Shown: piece by piece, positions 51,001-63,707 of the stretch
How positions within the stretch are numbered: position 1 is the stretch's first letter
How the letters are laid out: each line of letters opens with the position of its first letter
Assembly (NCBI GenBank): GCA_910592205.1
Contig: CAJVPJ010000003.1
Location: forward strand, 41,513-105,512
From: Paraglomus occultum
Lineage: Eukaryota > Glomeromycota > Glomeromycetes > Paraglomerales > Paraglomeraceae
Direction: 5' to 3'
DNA length: 64,000 bases
Made by a program: the position numbers and the translations under genes
Notes under the pieces: generated by a model
Databases searched by the model: none
The model's input: the letters and a program-made list of their open reading frames with translations, nothing else
What the model was told of the DNA's origin: nothing

Positions 51001-52473
51001 ATGGCGAAGCTTGTCTCAGCCGAGGAGGTCGCAAAACACAATAGCCGCAACGACTGTTGGGTTATCATTCACGAAAACGTTTATGATCTAACAAATTTCC
51101 TACCCAAACATCCGGGTGGAATAAATGTTATTTTAAAGCAGGCAGGAAAGGATGCTACTGCTGCATTTGATCCAGTGCATCCTATAAGTATTATTCAACA
51201 GTATTTACCTCCCGAGATGTGTCTCGGGAGAATTGATCCAGCAACTGTCACAAAGACTGCAGAGGCCGATAGTGAGCAGAACAGACGACGTCAGGTCATG
51301 GAAAAAAGACCTAATCTGGATGAAATGTTGAATCTGTTTGATTTTGAAGCTGTTGCTTCTCAAATTCTTACCAAGGAAGCTTGGGCTTACTACAGCTCAG
51401 GAGCTGATGATGAGGTTACCATGAGGGAAAATCATGAAGCGTTTCGTCGCATCTGGCTAAAACCGAGAGTATTAATTGACGTTTCAAAAATTGACATTAG
51501 CACTACTATACTTGGCCATTATTCGTCGTTTCCTTTGTATATAACAGCAACTGCTCTTGGCAAGTTAGGTCACCCCGAAGGTGAAGTTGTTCTCACACGT
51601 GCTGCCTATACTCATAAAGTTATCCAAATGATACCAACACTCGCTTCTTGCTCCCTTGATGAAATGGTTAATGCGCGTGGCGAAGGACAAGTACAATTCT
51701 ATCAGTTATACGCAAACCCGGATAGAAATATAACAGAGCGCGTAGTTCGTGCGGCCGAGGCCAAGGGTTGTAAAGCTCTTTTTATTACTGTAGATGCACC
51801 TCATTTAGGTCGTCGCGAAAAGGACATGCGTCTGAAATATGTTGAAGCCCCGCCTGATTTGCAGGAAGAGAAGGATATTCGTCGTGATCAAGGCGCTGCT
51901 AAAGCTATGAATAGTTTTATTGATTGCAGACTCAAATGGGCTGATTTGGAATGGTTTAGATCGATCACGTCAATGCCTTTGGTGCTAAAAGGTATCCAGA
52001 CAGTTGAGGATGCGGTGATGGCTGCCAAGTTGGGAATGGAGGGCATAGTACTTTCTAATCACGGTGGAAGGCAGCTTGACTTTGCGAGGTCAGCTATCGA
52101 AATACTCCCCGAGGTTGTTCAAGCTTTGAAGATTGAAGGCCTATATGATAAAATAGAGATTTATATTGATGGGGGCATTCGCAGGGGCACGGACATTTTC
52201 AAAGCTATCGCTCTTGGAGCGAAGGCTGTTGGGATCGGTAGACCTATGTTATATGCCATGTCTGCATATGGTCAACCAGGCGTTGAGCGTGCTCTACAGT
52301 TGCTTAAGGATGAGCTGGAGTTAACTATGGCTCTAGCTGGTGTGACAAGTATTCGTGAGTGTGGGCCGCAATACTTGGATATTAGGGATTTGTATAATCA
52401 TGGCTCCGTGCCTACTGATTATTTGACAAAATCTGTGTACGATAAACCAAAGCCAATGAAGGGTAAACTGTAA
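51001..52473 (+). CDS. CYB2: L-lactate dehydrogenase, cytochrome b2 type
   Basis: A single exon of 490 residues. Residues 1-80 are a cytochrome b5 domain with heme ligands in FLPKHPGG (His37) and FDPVHP (His60). Residues ~110-470 are an FMN-dependent alpha-hydroxyacid dehydrogenase barrel: YYSSGADDE (Tyr130/131), FYQLYANPD, TVDAPHLGRREKDMR (Asp265), and the catalytic LSNHGGRQLD with His353 and Arg356. IYIDGGIRRGTDIF is the FMN phosphate-binding part. Known: oxidises L-lactate to pyruvate and passes electrons through heme to cytochrome c. Odd: yeast Cyb2 carries an ~80-residue mitochondrial presequence; here the protein starts directly in the b5 domain and an in-frame stop lies upstream without another ATG, so it may be cytosolic or have an unseen upstream exon. 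It is convergent with the Zn2Cys6 gene, stops 195 bp apart. Confidence 0.95.
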   Translation: MAKLVSAEEVAKHNSRNDCWVIIHENVYDLTNFLPKHPGGINVILKQAGKDATAAFDPVHPISIIQQYLPPEMCLGRIDPATVTKTAEADSEQNRRRQVMEKRPNLDEMLNLFDFEAVASQILTKEAWAYYSSGADDEVTMRENHEAFRRIWLKPRVLIDVSKIDISTTILGHYSSFPLYITATALGKLGHPEGEVVLTRAAYTHKVIQMIPTLASCSLDEMVNARGEGQVQFYQLYANPDRNITERVVRAAEAKGCKALFITVDAPHLGRREKDMRLKYVEAPPDLQEEKDIRRDQGAAKAMNSFIDCRLKWADLEWFRSITSMPLVLKGIQTVEDAVMAAKLGMEGIVLSNHGGRQLDFARSAIEILPEVVQALKIEGLYDKIEIYIDGGIRRGTDIFKAIALGAKAVGIGRPMLYAMSAYGQPGVERALQLLKDELELTMALAGVTSIRECGPQYLDIRDLYNHGSVPTDYLTKSVYDKPKPMKGKL

Positions 52474-52668
52474 AAAACGAGAAATGGCTGCAGTAAATAT
52501 AGTGACTTGTGACAATATTGCGTACCGATTTCTGGCATTGTGGTGAATGTTATTGTTCAGGTCACGTCACTTGCTATGAATAATTGGCAGAATAGATGTT
52601 GTGACATTTTATTTATTAAAAGATAAATTAATGATATGATTTACATGTATATATATATCCTTGCACCA

Positions 52669-55600
52669 TCAAGTCTGTTCATTATGTAACGCGTTTATAC
52701 CATTCAAAATATCAGTCTCGAGTTCACCCTCAGGCAAACAATCGAAAAAATCAAGCGGATGCTGAGGAGGTGTAAGCATAACAGACTTATTAGATGAATT
52801 TGAGAAAGTGCGTGCTGGGTTGTCTGGTTGCGAACAAAGCATTGGGCCTTCATTGCCCGAGAGGTCATCAGCATATTGTTGATGTGGGGGTGTCATCGGC
52901 AATACTGGCAATTTTTCATCGAGCTGCGGTGAGAGTGGGTTGACGTACTTGGACAGCTGTTGTGGCGGTGATGGCAGTGCTGTCTTTTGATTTTGCCGTT
53001 GTTGTATCGGTGGTGGTGGTTGTTTTGGGTGTTGCTGCTGTTGTGGTTGTTGTGATTGTTGTTGCTGTGGCTGTGGTGATGGTTTTGGTGATAATGGTTG
53101 TGATGATGGTTGTTCTATATCTTCATGTGGCGATTGTACCGATGTTGCTTGTTGCAGATATTGTTCTTGTATATGGCCATTCTGAAGGTTGTCAATCTGT
53201 AGCGGATTCACATATTCCGGTGGCATTATCGGTCCTGGTTCATCACATATCTGGTTATTAGACATTACTGAGGCAACTTCTTCATATTGCTGTCCCTCTG
53301 TATTATCAGAAGCAGGTTGATAGTCTCCGAATGAAATTTGTCTTTTCGGCGTAAAAACGAAATTAGGTAAATCTGTTTCCGGAATTGGCATGACCATGAA
53401 TTGATTATCATACCGACTGCCACTTTGTGAACGATTATGTGAATAAACTATGCCACTCATAGCTCTACTATTACTTCTGAAAGGCCTAGTTAATTTTCGT
53501 AATGGTGTTCGTTGCCTCCACATTAACCTCCGATATTGTTCCCTAAGTTCAAAATCGTCATCATTAACATACACTTCGTAGTCTCTTCTACTAATATCGA
53601 CCTCAATAGTCTCCAATGTCAATTGAACTCTTCCAAAGGAGTCGTCAATAGACTGCTCAATGTTTAGTCCTAATTCTCCATCAAGTCTACCTCTGTCATA
53701 TTTGTTGCGAACGTTATCCGTCTGCTGCCTTATATACTCGAGCTTTCCTATCATTTCACTAGCCTTTAATCGAACTCTTTCGTTTGCATCATATTTCTCG
53801 TTCCACCTAAATACACGCATAGCCGGATTAATAGCCGTGACACCACATATTGCAAGTGCAAAGAAGTCAGGTGACTTTTCGAGTATGTATTGTAGCCAAT
53901 TCACAAGTGTCGTTGCAGCATTTGTACATATTTGAGGCGAATCAATAGGATAAATTGTATATATGGAATACGGACCCGGTGGTTTTAAATATCTACTGTG
54001 AAGCAAGATAAGTACAACCCCGTAGAAGAGGTGCAAGTCACCTGTGAAATATGAGTTTTGCACGCATAGATTAAGCACTCACACGTAGGATTAATGTTTT
54101 ACAGCGACACTTGATGCATAATTGAAAGTCGACAATCAGAATGTTCCACCATCAAGTTATGCCATTTATACGTACCTCCAATACCGTTGAGCAGAGTGCT
54201 ATTTTCATCCTTTGATAATTCACTCATCTGTAACCAGGGTGGTAACTCTCGATGCCATGTACTCAATGACAAATCCAACAATCTAAATTTATTTTTATCT
54301 TCCTGCTCAAACATTGGCCTGAGTCTTGATGCCGCATGTAAATATTTGCGTACTTTGACACAAAGGCGACTGAGAGTAATAAGATGTATGAACGCAATAT
54401 GAAGTCTTGTTTCATCATCCAACGGATTAATTAGTTGAGGAATTGATGGTACATCTATATCGCAATCAGACTCTTCAATCATATTGGGACGGCCGTAAGC
54501 TGCTGAAATAAAGCTGATATATGGACAAATATTTCATCGTCAGAAAGCGTAATAAACTAATGTCATAGACATGTAGCAAGGAATTGTGATTCTACTTTTC
54601 TGAAATAAATATCATCCAGAAGGCCTCGTCTCGTAATCTCTCAACCTCCTTGGCTATTTTCGGTTTGACATTTTTTATTTTCCGGTGTAGCCCAAGCTCA
54701 AACAACATCTTAGTACCAATTCCATTGTACATCCATTTAGCAACCTCCTGAAATCAATTAATTCAACAAATCAGTATTTGGTTATAACAACGACAACATC
54801 ATAATTATACTCACATCCTTATTATAATGACTCAATAAAACGGTGGCCATAACAGTAAGCACATGCGGCCGAACGCGACAATATTTATACAATAAAGCTA
54901 TCAAAAATATAGTAAGTTGTTTGAAATTTGATGCATAGCAACCACTACATCAAGCTTGTTAAACTCACCTTCTGCTCTTTCAAAATAAACTCTGCCATTA
55001 CTCTTCTCTGGATCATGATGAAATGGAGCTGCCGCAAAGAATATACAATTGAGGATTAAGAGATGTTGTGGATTTAGTGGACCGTTGAGTGCATTATGAA
55101 AAATCGCTCGTCTTAGGAATGGAGTATAACGGTGTACATGCTGCAGAGACCATTATAATGAGAAATATATAGGCAATAGATGAACAAATGAATAAAGTAA
55201 ATAACAAACGCATAATAACATATTCACTCTATATAAATTAATTGTTACGTATAACGGCTCTAAATCAGAATGAGAAGTCTAACCTTCAGATACAGATCTA
55301 CGTATTCCTTTGCGGTCTGAAAAGTAGGTAACGCCCTTAATCCCTCTTCAACTTCAGCTAAGCACTGATGAGGTTCTGTAATAAATTTTTCTCCATTATC
55401 ATCGGTACTGCCAATGAGCAAAAGCGATCCCTCGCCAATATATCTGGTCGACTGATACAGAGTCAAATCGTCAATAGCCGAAACCAGTTCCTCCATCATA
55501 ACGTCTTCGTTGGCATTCTGACTACTGCCTTGGACATTGGTTTGACTATTGGTCTGGCCGTTAGACTGATGATCAGCCGTTTGACCTTGAGGTTCTTTCA

Positions 55601-56406
55601 CCTGTTGTTGTGCGAGTACAGCGAAATCCGCGTAGTTTAGAACATGATGCGGATCGTACTATCAAAAAGTTGGTTATGCGTTCAAATTAATGATCTATCA
55701 AATACTTATTCCGACTCCGTTTCAGGCATTCGGAATGGAGTGGCTTGGGCGAGGATAGAATTTGTGAGTATCACTTAAATTTTTAAGATACGTACCAGAC
55801 GTTGTTCTTTATCCCTATCAATCTGCGCAGCTATTTCCGTAGAGTAGCTTAATGTTTCTGCTGCAAGATGTTGGATAAGGTTATATTGGTCTGAAAACAA
55901 TGCGCTGTCTCCCTGTTGAACAGATAAAATAAATATATAAACATTAATAACTGCACGGTATACAAATCATACATTATAGCATACGAATATATAATACTAA
56001 CAGGAATCCTGAATAGATCATTATTTCTCAGCGGTATGTCTGGTGCGGCTAATATATTTGCTATTTGGTCTCCATTGGTCATGTCCACTCCAGCACTCTT
56101 AACGGCAACGGCAATGCAATTTTGCATTTGAACGACATTGTTGAACTGTGTATTCATCAACTCTTGCACTTGTGCCTTCATGTACTCCAATTCAGCACGC
56201 GATCTGGCCCCACTTTCTCTCATTTCATGTGTCGTGTCAGAATACTTGTAACCACACTCACGACCCGTCTTCTTGCATGTACCGCATTTTGGTCTCACTC
56301 TGTCACATTTCACTTTCCTGTTCTTACAAGTATCGCAAGTAGATACTAGCTTAACCCTTTTTGCGGGTGGTGGAGGGCGCAAGTCAGAAAACCCTGCAAC
56401 ATTCAT
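52669..56406 (-). CDS. Zn(2)-Cys(6) fungal-type transcription factor with MHR domain
   Basis: Eight exons on the minus strand: 56406-56002, 55912-55796, 55658-55284, 55140-54969, 54897-54815, 54747-54596, 54513-54176, 54041-52669; 1004 residues. Residues 24-51 are the binuclear zinc cluster C-X2-C-X6-C-X6-C-X2-C-X6-C (CDTCKNRKVKC then CGTCKKTGREC), followed by a short coiled coil. The middle homology region spans about 200-640 (RYTPFLRRAIFHNAL, LLILNCIFFAAAPFHHD, MLFELGLHRKI, AFWMIFISENFISAAYGRP, LHLFYGVVLILLHSRYL). The last ~300 residues are Pro/Gln/Ser-rich, likely an activation region. Known: sequence-specific nuclear regulator; target genes cannot be deduced. Exon 7 ends at a GTACGT donor: reading past it meets a stop. 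The neighbouring lactate dehydrogenase is a possible but untested target. Confidence 0.94.
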
Positions 56407-56860
56407 AACGTCTGGGAGGAATGCTAATGGCTATAGAACTGAAGAACTGTTGTTGTTAAATCAGCTTTTGCTTCCATGGGTGCACCACAGATTCGGGCGA
56501 ACCGTGCATGAATGACGTAAGCAATCAAAAACTCGCAAACAAAAGAACTTGTCTTTTGTGGAGTAATTTTTATGTGGCTCATGTATATAGAATGTGTAAC
56601 TGTGGCTGATTAACACAAAATTAATACCCGAGTAGAGTCTAGTTGGGAAAATCCTCTTTATAACCGAGTGTGTCTCGATCTATTTATAGTAGTGTTATTA
56701 AGAGGTCGATACAACGAAATGCCAACGAGGTTGTTACGAGAGCTGTTAGATGTTCATTTTAGCCAACAATACATTTTGCCACACCATACTAATTGCGTAA
56801 ATAATTTTGCTTAAATAGTAAACTATTATACTTACTTTATTTAACAACACCATTGTATGT
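56407..56860. other. Intergenic between transcription factor and tRNA
   Basis: About 450 bp upstream of the minus-strand Zn2Cys6 gene; presumably its promoter. No gene seen. Confidence 0.5.
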
Positions 56861-56942
56861 GACAACATGGCCGAGTGGTTAAGGCGTCAGACTTGAAATC
56901 TGATTCCCTATGGGAGCGCAGGTTCAAACCCTGCTGTTGTCG
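56861..56942 (+). tRNA. tRNA-Ser (anticodon UGA)
   Basis: 82 nt folding as a class II tRNA. The acceptor stem GACAACA pairs with TGTTGTC, leaving discriminator G at 56942. The D arm contains GGCCGAGTGGTTAAGGC. The anticodon arm CAGACTTGAAATCTG gives anticodon TGA. A variable arm follows (TTCCCTATGGGAGC), as expected for serine, and then the T arm CAGGTTCAAACCCTG. No intron. Six T residues directly after the gene would act as a Pol III terminator. Confidence 0.97.
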
Positions 56943-59900
56943 TTTTTTCTTTTATAAAAATCAAAATTTGTTGTCCACCATTTCATTGTATTCGCGTCAT
57001 AAACTAAGCGCATCTTTTTCGACTAATAGTTGTTTTCGTAAGTTTGTCTTCCCAAACATACTGTTGGAACCATATTAATAAACATTAAATGTGGTGTCAG
57101 GAATTCTTCAATGCTGGACCATCGTTGTTAAATATTGTAAATTTGCTCTAACTATTCCATATGACATATTTTCGAATAGTCCAATCTCTTGGATGGTATG
57201 ATGTGAAAATGTTTTTCTTGCTCATTACTAAGAGAGGCTGTCGAACCAGCACATAAACAATAGTTTCTGACCATCAGTTCGGGAACAAGTAGCAAGCTCG
57301 TTTATTGTTAGAAAGATGAATTTTTTATTGATCGGTTGTTCCTAGAAAGATTTATAATTTTATTGCGCTTACCTGTAGAAGTGATACATTTTTACAATTA
57401 TGGGTGTTAGAACCTTTTTCGAACGTTTGTTCACAAACAAAATCGAATTGTGTTGTTCAAAAACACCAACTAATTACATTATGAAACATGATTATTATAT
57501 TATGCACGAGTCTGTGCAATTTATAAATCTTGCGCGTGTAATACTTTTGTTTATGCAAAGATATGACATTTTACAAACTTTAACACAACAATAAGTGGGG
57601 ATGCCAGCCTTTAGCTGTACCTTATTGTATTAAATTGTTTGTTTGGTAATTTGAACAGTCAATGATCCAACCAGCATGAAAAATCTACATTTAATAACAG
57701 CGTTTTCGACCTACTTGCAACGACGTTTTGCAAAATATAAACAATAGTTTGGTTGGCTAATAAAGATAATTAAAATGCAATTTATTGTGTTTACGCTTCC
57801 ATAATGACAAATAAATATCTAATATAACTCAAAGGAGAAGTTGTCATTTATATTCCAACACTGTTTCAGAAAATTTACGCTTGTCATTCCGTACACACGG
57901 CCTCATGGCAAGTTTTAGTGAGCCGTCGTGTCGTATCAAAGTAACTTTCGTATGCAATTGGCGTCCGCAATTCAAAGAATTTAATCTAACGATTCGATCT
58001 ATTGAGGTTAATAAAACCGACTGGTACAAATTTTGAGATTATATGTTTATTACTGTTGCCGTAATGGGGATTTTTCAAATAGGCACTTTGCACGGAATCA
58101 AAATTTCTTTAGATAAAGTGCTCTATTTTTAATTGTTGATCTTAAAAGATTGAAGCAATATTTCCGGTTTAGTCTCAAAACCAAACCATGGTTTCGCATT
58201 CTGTAAACCCTTTTTTTTCCCACAAGTGGAAATCTTAATTAATTTTTTCCTTTTAAATTGATTTATTTATATTTGTATATACTGTACCAAAGCTTAAAAG
58301 GATATGTTTGTGTACGTTCCACGGGGGTGCTGTATACCCTTGCCGAAAGTATTCGCTATTATTTACTTACTCCTGTCTATGTATATGCTAATAAATAAAT
58401 AATGGGTTTTCAAAAGGTAATGATTTCATTTGTCGACAAATAATGATAACGTTGAATCTATTGTTTAGCGGTCGTGGGTTGAAAAAATGATTTACAATAG
58501 GAAAATATACGATTGTTGCGTGTAACCTAATTCTTCCACTTCAGCTCGATAAGGGATGATGCATTTCTTTGATTGCACAGTCAATTAACTTCAAAAAAAA
58601 ACCATTTTCTGACGACTTTTTGGTAAAGAGGCGTATATCGAAACATTTAATTCGTGAACTCATTTATTAAACCAAAACGCCTTGGATTTCGCATATAACC
58701 AATCAGTCGTTGGTCATCACAAACATGTGTGACATAATAGTTTCACTCGGTCGGTATTAGTATGCCCCCCTTAATATGATTACACTCGATCTCGTTGATG
58801 AGTGAATACAGAATTACAATCAAATATGCCCATCTACCGATTTTGCAGACGACATCATGATCGGGTTACCTGTTATGTACGTTGGGCTTGCGAGACTCGT
58901 TGTGAAAGCATCTGACTGATTTCCATTTTACTGTGCTTTGTAGAACAACAAGTAAACTTTCAAATTTTACAACTTTCTACATAGAAAGAAGAGTAAATTC
59001 ATACTGTGGCTTTAATAATCATTGGCCAGATATTGAAACGACTATGCAATACTTCTCCACGAGCAACAGAACTCAATCCTTGGTTTGAAAAAGATTGTAT
59101 TTATATATAGTTGAATATAATATATATATACTTGGGAGATGCAAAATGAGTGAATATTTACCATTGATTTGTGAAGGTCAAGGGAGGAAAATGAAATTAC
59201 AGTTATTAACAAATGTCCAATTTAATTGGTTACTGAGTGGATATTTGATTGTTAGAAAAAGTTCAGATTTACTAGCAAGAAGCATCAAGGAAAGAAAATT
59301 CAAGAGAACATCCGAGTATACAAGAAGCTCTGTTATGTAGTTCTACTAGTCAATCTATAAAACCCCGAGGTCGTGTGGTTTTATGTTAGTCCTGTATCTT
59401 ATATATACAAGAACAAACAGAACGTGAAATACTGTCTGAAATACTGATCATTGGTAGAGGTGTGTTATGTGGTGTTGTGTGAATAAACGGAAAGAAGGGA
59501 ATGATAATGCGAGAATCGTGAAAATAGAGAAACTAGGATTAATCAGTAATGACTACGAGGGGATATAGCACACGCCCAAGGTTTCAGTTAAAGGAAGGAA
59601 GTGTTAAACGAAAAGTCGTAAAAAGCAAATCAGTGTGCACAAATGATCGCTTGGTGTCAAATATCCGCCCGGATTTGAAAAGAAAGAAAGAAAGAAAGAT
59701 ACTATATAGTTGACGCCGTCTATGTAAAAGTCCCTCCATTGCCCGCACCCTGTTAAATATATATATACGCAAATGTGCTTGTATAAAATTCCAAAATAAT
59801 CCTGTCTATAATGTTCGGCTATTCACAAGAAGGAAGTTTAAAAGAAGGGGAAAGAATATTTATAGTGATGAAATAGATGCCATCAAAAGAAAATATGGAA

Positions 59901-59965
59901 CATGAAGATGTCAAATAAAGAAACCATATTTAACAATCAAGAATCTTCGGTCGTTCACGTAAACA
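56943..59965. other. Intergenic, no gene seen
   Basis: Three kilobases of AT-rich DNA. Short frames at 57400-57594 (starting MGVRTFFERLF) and 59095-59340 have no domain and no homologous continuation I could see. TA-rich microsatellite at about 59119-59129 and a GAAA-type run at about 59681-59700. Confidence 0.5.
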
Positions 59966-61596
59966 CTACACCGTCCCGCCACAGGTCTGGCCCTCTCCTC
60001 TCTGACTATCATCCATCATCCACTTCAACTCTAATTGTCCGCTGGTGTACCCGTTAGAAGGAGGTGTGGGCGGTGGAGCGCTATTGTAATATTGATGCTG
60101 CTGTAGCCAATGTGGCTCTGGTTCATCGGGCGATGGTAATGTGTACGTAGTTGGATAGTATTGAGAGGGTGAATCTGGAGTGGCAAACGGAGGCGTTAGA
60201 ACGTCTTTCGGGATGATCCACATGCGTTTACCCGTCGCTTCATCGATGTAGCATTTAGCGATTGTCGGAGTCTTTAAGAACGTGTCTGTCTCTGTGACAG
60301 ATTCAGGGTCACAATAACAGAGCTCGCCAGTTTTGGGCTCGCAGAACATTGGGTTCAATAGAAAGCTGTCATTTAAGGCATCTTGCTGTGATTGGAGATG
60401 TGATGGAGACTGTTGATCTCGTTTCTGTTGCTAGTAGATTGAGTAGGGAAGGGGAAAGACATGTTAGCGTTGAAGTTTATTGATACAAGTAATTATCTGT
60501 TTATTATTGAATAATTTATTTAGCAAACCAATTGTTTCAAGTAGTAAATATACAGCAGTAAATTTCTCAGTTACTTACATCGGGAGCATCTGCAGTTGTA
60601 TTTAACGAGTCGCCCATAACGACATCACAAGAAAGGCCATTCTTCTGGTGGTTGTCTGTGTTGGTACCAAACAGTTGACTGCCCGACAGGTCATGGTTTT
60701 CCATGTCCGGAACGGTATACATCGATCTGTCAACACCGCAGCAAGAATCAAGCGTCTTCGAGCACAGTTTCTGTGCGAATTGCGTGTCTATGGTTTCTGT
60801 ATTGAGTCCATTAGAGCAAATTGATGCATCACCTCCGTTCAAACGTTGCTTTCCAAAAGACGCCAGTTGTTCCTTCAAAGTTTTGATTTCCTCCCGCGCT
60901 TGTGCGTAGAGAATCTCTAGCGTGGTTGCTTTGTTCTCCAAACTGCGAATGTAGTTCTCTCGACGTTGGCGAAAAGCACGCTGATTAGTCAAGTTTTGCA
61001 TGTGCTTTTTCTGTTTGAACGAGAATAACGGTTAGAAAAGCAAAAAAGACTAATGGAAAAACAAGGACGAATTGATTAAATAATACTACTATTTATGTAA
61101 GTAATTCGACAGTAAACAAAAAAATATATATAATGTCATATAAATGTCACCAAATATTTAAGAATCGATTCAGAAAAAGGTAGATTAAAAGTACCGTTGA
61201 TGGCATAGCAGTCAGTGGTTTGCGTCCCCGTTTGTTTGGCACTGGTTTTCCGATTGTACTGGAAAGAGGGTTTTCTATTGATGATAAACAAATCAGACGA
61301 AAAAAAACAATTTGTATCGTTTAATTGCATGTTCCGAAAATCTGCATTTCATAAGATATCACTCCCACACGACAGTAATGCTATCATCAATACTTACGAG
61401 GTATGACAGCCAGGGTGGGTAAGAGCGGCGTAGTAGTAGACCACCCGGAAGAAAGTAACATCTCTGCCGTACTCTTCTGAGCAGACACCATAGTATTGCC
61501 CGTGTTCTGAAGCCTTGGAATAGGTAACTTTGTCGGTTGGTTGCTCGACAATTGCTGGAGCGAGACGTCAACTTTTGGCTGAGTTTGAGTTGCCAT
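59966..61596 (-). CDS. bZIP transcription factor with a variant AP-1/HapX-like basic region
   Basis: Four exons on the minus strand: 61596-61398, 61274-61195, 61010-60579, 60430-59966; 391 residues. Residues ~80-90 carry KRGRKPL, followed by the basic region (KKHMQNLTNQRAFRQRRENY, about 94-113) and a leucine zipper (SLENKATTLEILYAQ, then KTLKEQLASFG). Known: Yap/Pap1/HapX-type bZIPs share N-x2-A-Q-x2-F-R; here the Ala is Asn (NLTNQRAFR). The GRKP box before the basic region is also seen in HapX/Php4-type iron regulators. Cysteines occur in CSKTLDSCCG and FCEPKTGELCYCDPE, which could bind metal or sense redox, but this is inference. The C-terminus is Pro/Gln/Tyr-rich. Predicted nuclear regulator. 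The ATG at 61596 starts the first exon; intron phases 1, 0, 0. Confidence 0.88.
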
Positions 61597-61890
61597 GTTT
61601 CATGAATCACCTAAAGACGAAAAAGAAGGAATGTGGTGGTGGCTATTGTGGTGTACTGAAAGAAGGAAATGGAGGGAACGGCGTGGACGGATGTCGCGGG
61701 GGGAAGGGGGAAAGACAGGAGCTAAACGTAGAGTTGTGTTCATGTTTGCGTGAATGTTTATATAAAGATAAACGACAATTTCATTGGAGATTAGCAGTGA
61801 CGTGATATTTGTGCGACGTATTAAAAGTAATCAGAATGTTTAGTGGGGAGGGGATAGAATGCAGATAAGATTCATTGAGTAATTTGGTAA

Positions 61891-62205
61891 TTACATTCCT
61901 TCGCTTCTTCCTGTTTGCCCGTTTCTTCCGCTTCTGTTTCCTACATCTAAATCTTTGACCATTCTTCTATAGTATCTGGGATTCCTAGTTAGGTATTGTC
62001 CGATTGATAATGTGCGTTCATTGTGTGGCAAGCGGTCATCAGTTGTGCAGATCGACTGATAAATATAGATGCGTGGATATCTTTTTTGGTGTGTTTGTGA
62101 TATAAAATCAGCTCGTGGATTAATAGGTAAAGGGCACTCGATAACTTTGTACCAATTATGGTGAATGCGAATGTATTGGAAGAACAACACATGAACTGTG
62201 GACAT
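61891..62205 (-). CDS. Hypothetical 104-residue protein or upstream ORF
   Basis: The frame begins with an ATG at 62205 (MSTVHVLFFQYIRIHHNWYK) and ends in a Gly/Arg/Ser-rich tail (GNRSGRNGQTGRSEGM). Codon composition is fairly balanced for such AT-rich DNA, a mild sign of coding. No domain, membrane span or homolog recognised. It lies 295 bp upstream of the bZIP start on the same strand, so it could be a separate gene or an upstream ORF in a long leader. It could equally be chance. Confidence 0.22.
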   Translation of the reverse strand: MSTVHVLFFQYIRIHHNWYKVIECPLPINPRADFISQTHQKRYPRIYIYQSICTTDDRLPHNERTLSIGQYLTRNPRYYRRMVKDLDVGNRSGRNGQTGRSEGM

Positions 62206-63707
62206 ATTTATGCTTTATTTGTGGCTTAACTTTGTGCATTTATGGTTCGAGATTGCCTAATTTCATTATTGTTGTTTATTATCATTATTGATTATCATTA
62301 CGATTATTATTGTTACGATTATTGTTGTTACGATAATTGTTGTGCTTAATGATTCGTTCATTAAATAATAACAACAATAATATAAATAAATCGTGCTAGG
62401 TTAAGCTTTCCCCAATAACTCTATCGTTGCAAATCAGCATCTATTCCGATACACGATGCTGTGGATGTTTGCTTCGTTGCGAATGTATTGTCCGACAGAA
62501 ATAAACAAGCGCTATCAAAGACAAACAAGACACATTCAAGCGCTGCTATTGTTGTGCAGCATATCAAACAACTAACCACTCATAAAACACTTGCGTGATA
62601 ATGAGGGTATTCGAAAGCTAATATGGAAGGAAGTTATCGATATTTAGTCGTACCGCATCGTATTACGTCTCTTTTCTGCAAGAATGGCAGTATGGAACCC
62701 ATTCAATTGGACCATACTCACACCCTTGCTTAATTTATTGCCATTATACATCCAAGGATTTGTAATAAACAAATACTAACGAGCTGGTGTTCAATCTCTT
62801 GCATAATCGACGATGCCCAACTTGTTGTCCAGCGACTAATGGCAACCAGCGTAGACAATATCGATAGGAAATATTACACTAAAAATAGGAATCCCAATTT
62901 TCGTACGTCCTATAGAAGTACATGAAGGTATCTATTTTATATTTGTGTGTTTCTTTCAATGCCCAAACTCATTCGGTCGCATAACGTTAACCAATGGTGA
63001 AATGACTACGCTTCGGTATGCTCCACCAATCATTAGCAACTCGGGATTTTATCGGACAATTACTCCGATAAACTTACGTCATCAATATGCTTCTTATAAT
63101 ATCAAAACATAGAAGCCATTCTTTCGCATACGGTCGGGTTACTAAAGAATACGGAGAAAAGTTCGTTGTTCTCCCCGACGACTTTATACTATGATTACCA
63201 ATTAAAATCTCCCGTTGAATGATCATTGTTTATAAAGACACAATTGCAGCTTTGTAAGGGTTAAAAAAAAAAGGATGTTGTTGCAACATAACTTTTTGTG
63301 GGATGTCAATTGTCATTTGTGTTGATGCTGATTCTTCTAGATCATGCGTTATACGCGTTGTGCTGATTGGATATTCTCGAGTGGAACGACTAACAAGCTG
63401 TCCTCGTAGATGTTATTTGTTCCCGAATGTCAACAACTTTTAACCATAATTGTCCATGCAAGCGTGCCGCAAGTTTTGAAGTCATTGCATCTGACACATT
63501 GATCTGATGTTGGGTTTCTGAGTAACTTAGTGTCGTTCTTATATTATTGCATATATTTAACATGGTTACATTTATATGAATCATTGCTTATTATTATCTT
63601 TTGTAGTAATAGTAAATTATTGACTCAACAAACCTAGTTCGTATAATTTAATATACTGCGCACGCCACAATGTCTAGTCAAAAAGTCGATTAAAATAAAG
63701 CTTAATC

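Noticed and set aside
52962-53261. Val/Met-rich plus-strand frame
   Set aside because: It is antisense to the Gln/Pro-rich tail of the Zn2Cys6 factor; CAG-type codons read backwards give Val and Leu.
54099-54482. Reading the transcription factor exon through to a stop at 54099
   Set aside because: A GTACGT donor after 54176 joins in phase 1 to 54041 and restores the middle homology region, whereas read-through ends the protein early.
57400-57594. Frame starting MGVRTFFERLF, recalling XRN1-type 5' exonuclease starts
   Set aside because: Similarity stops after about ten residues and no further exon follows.
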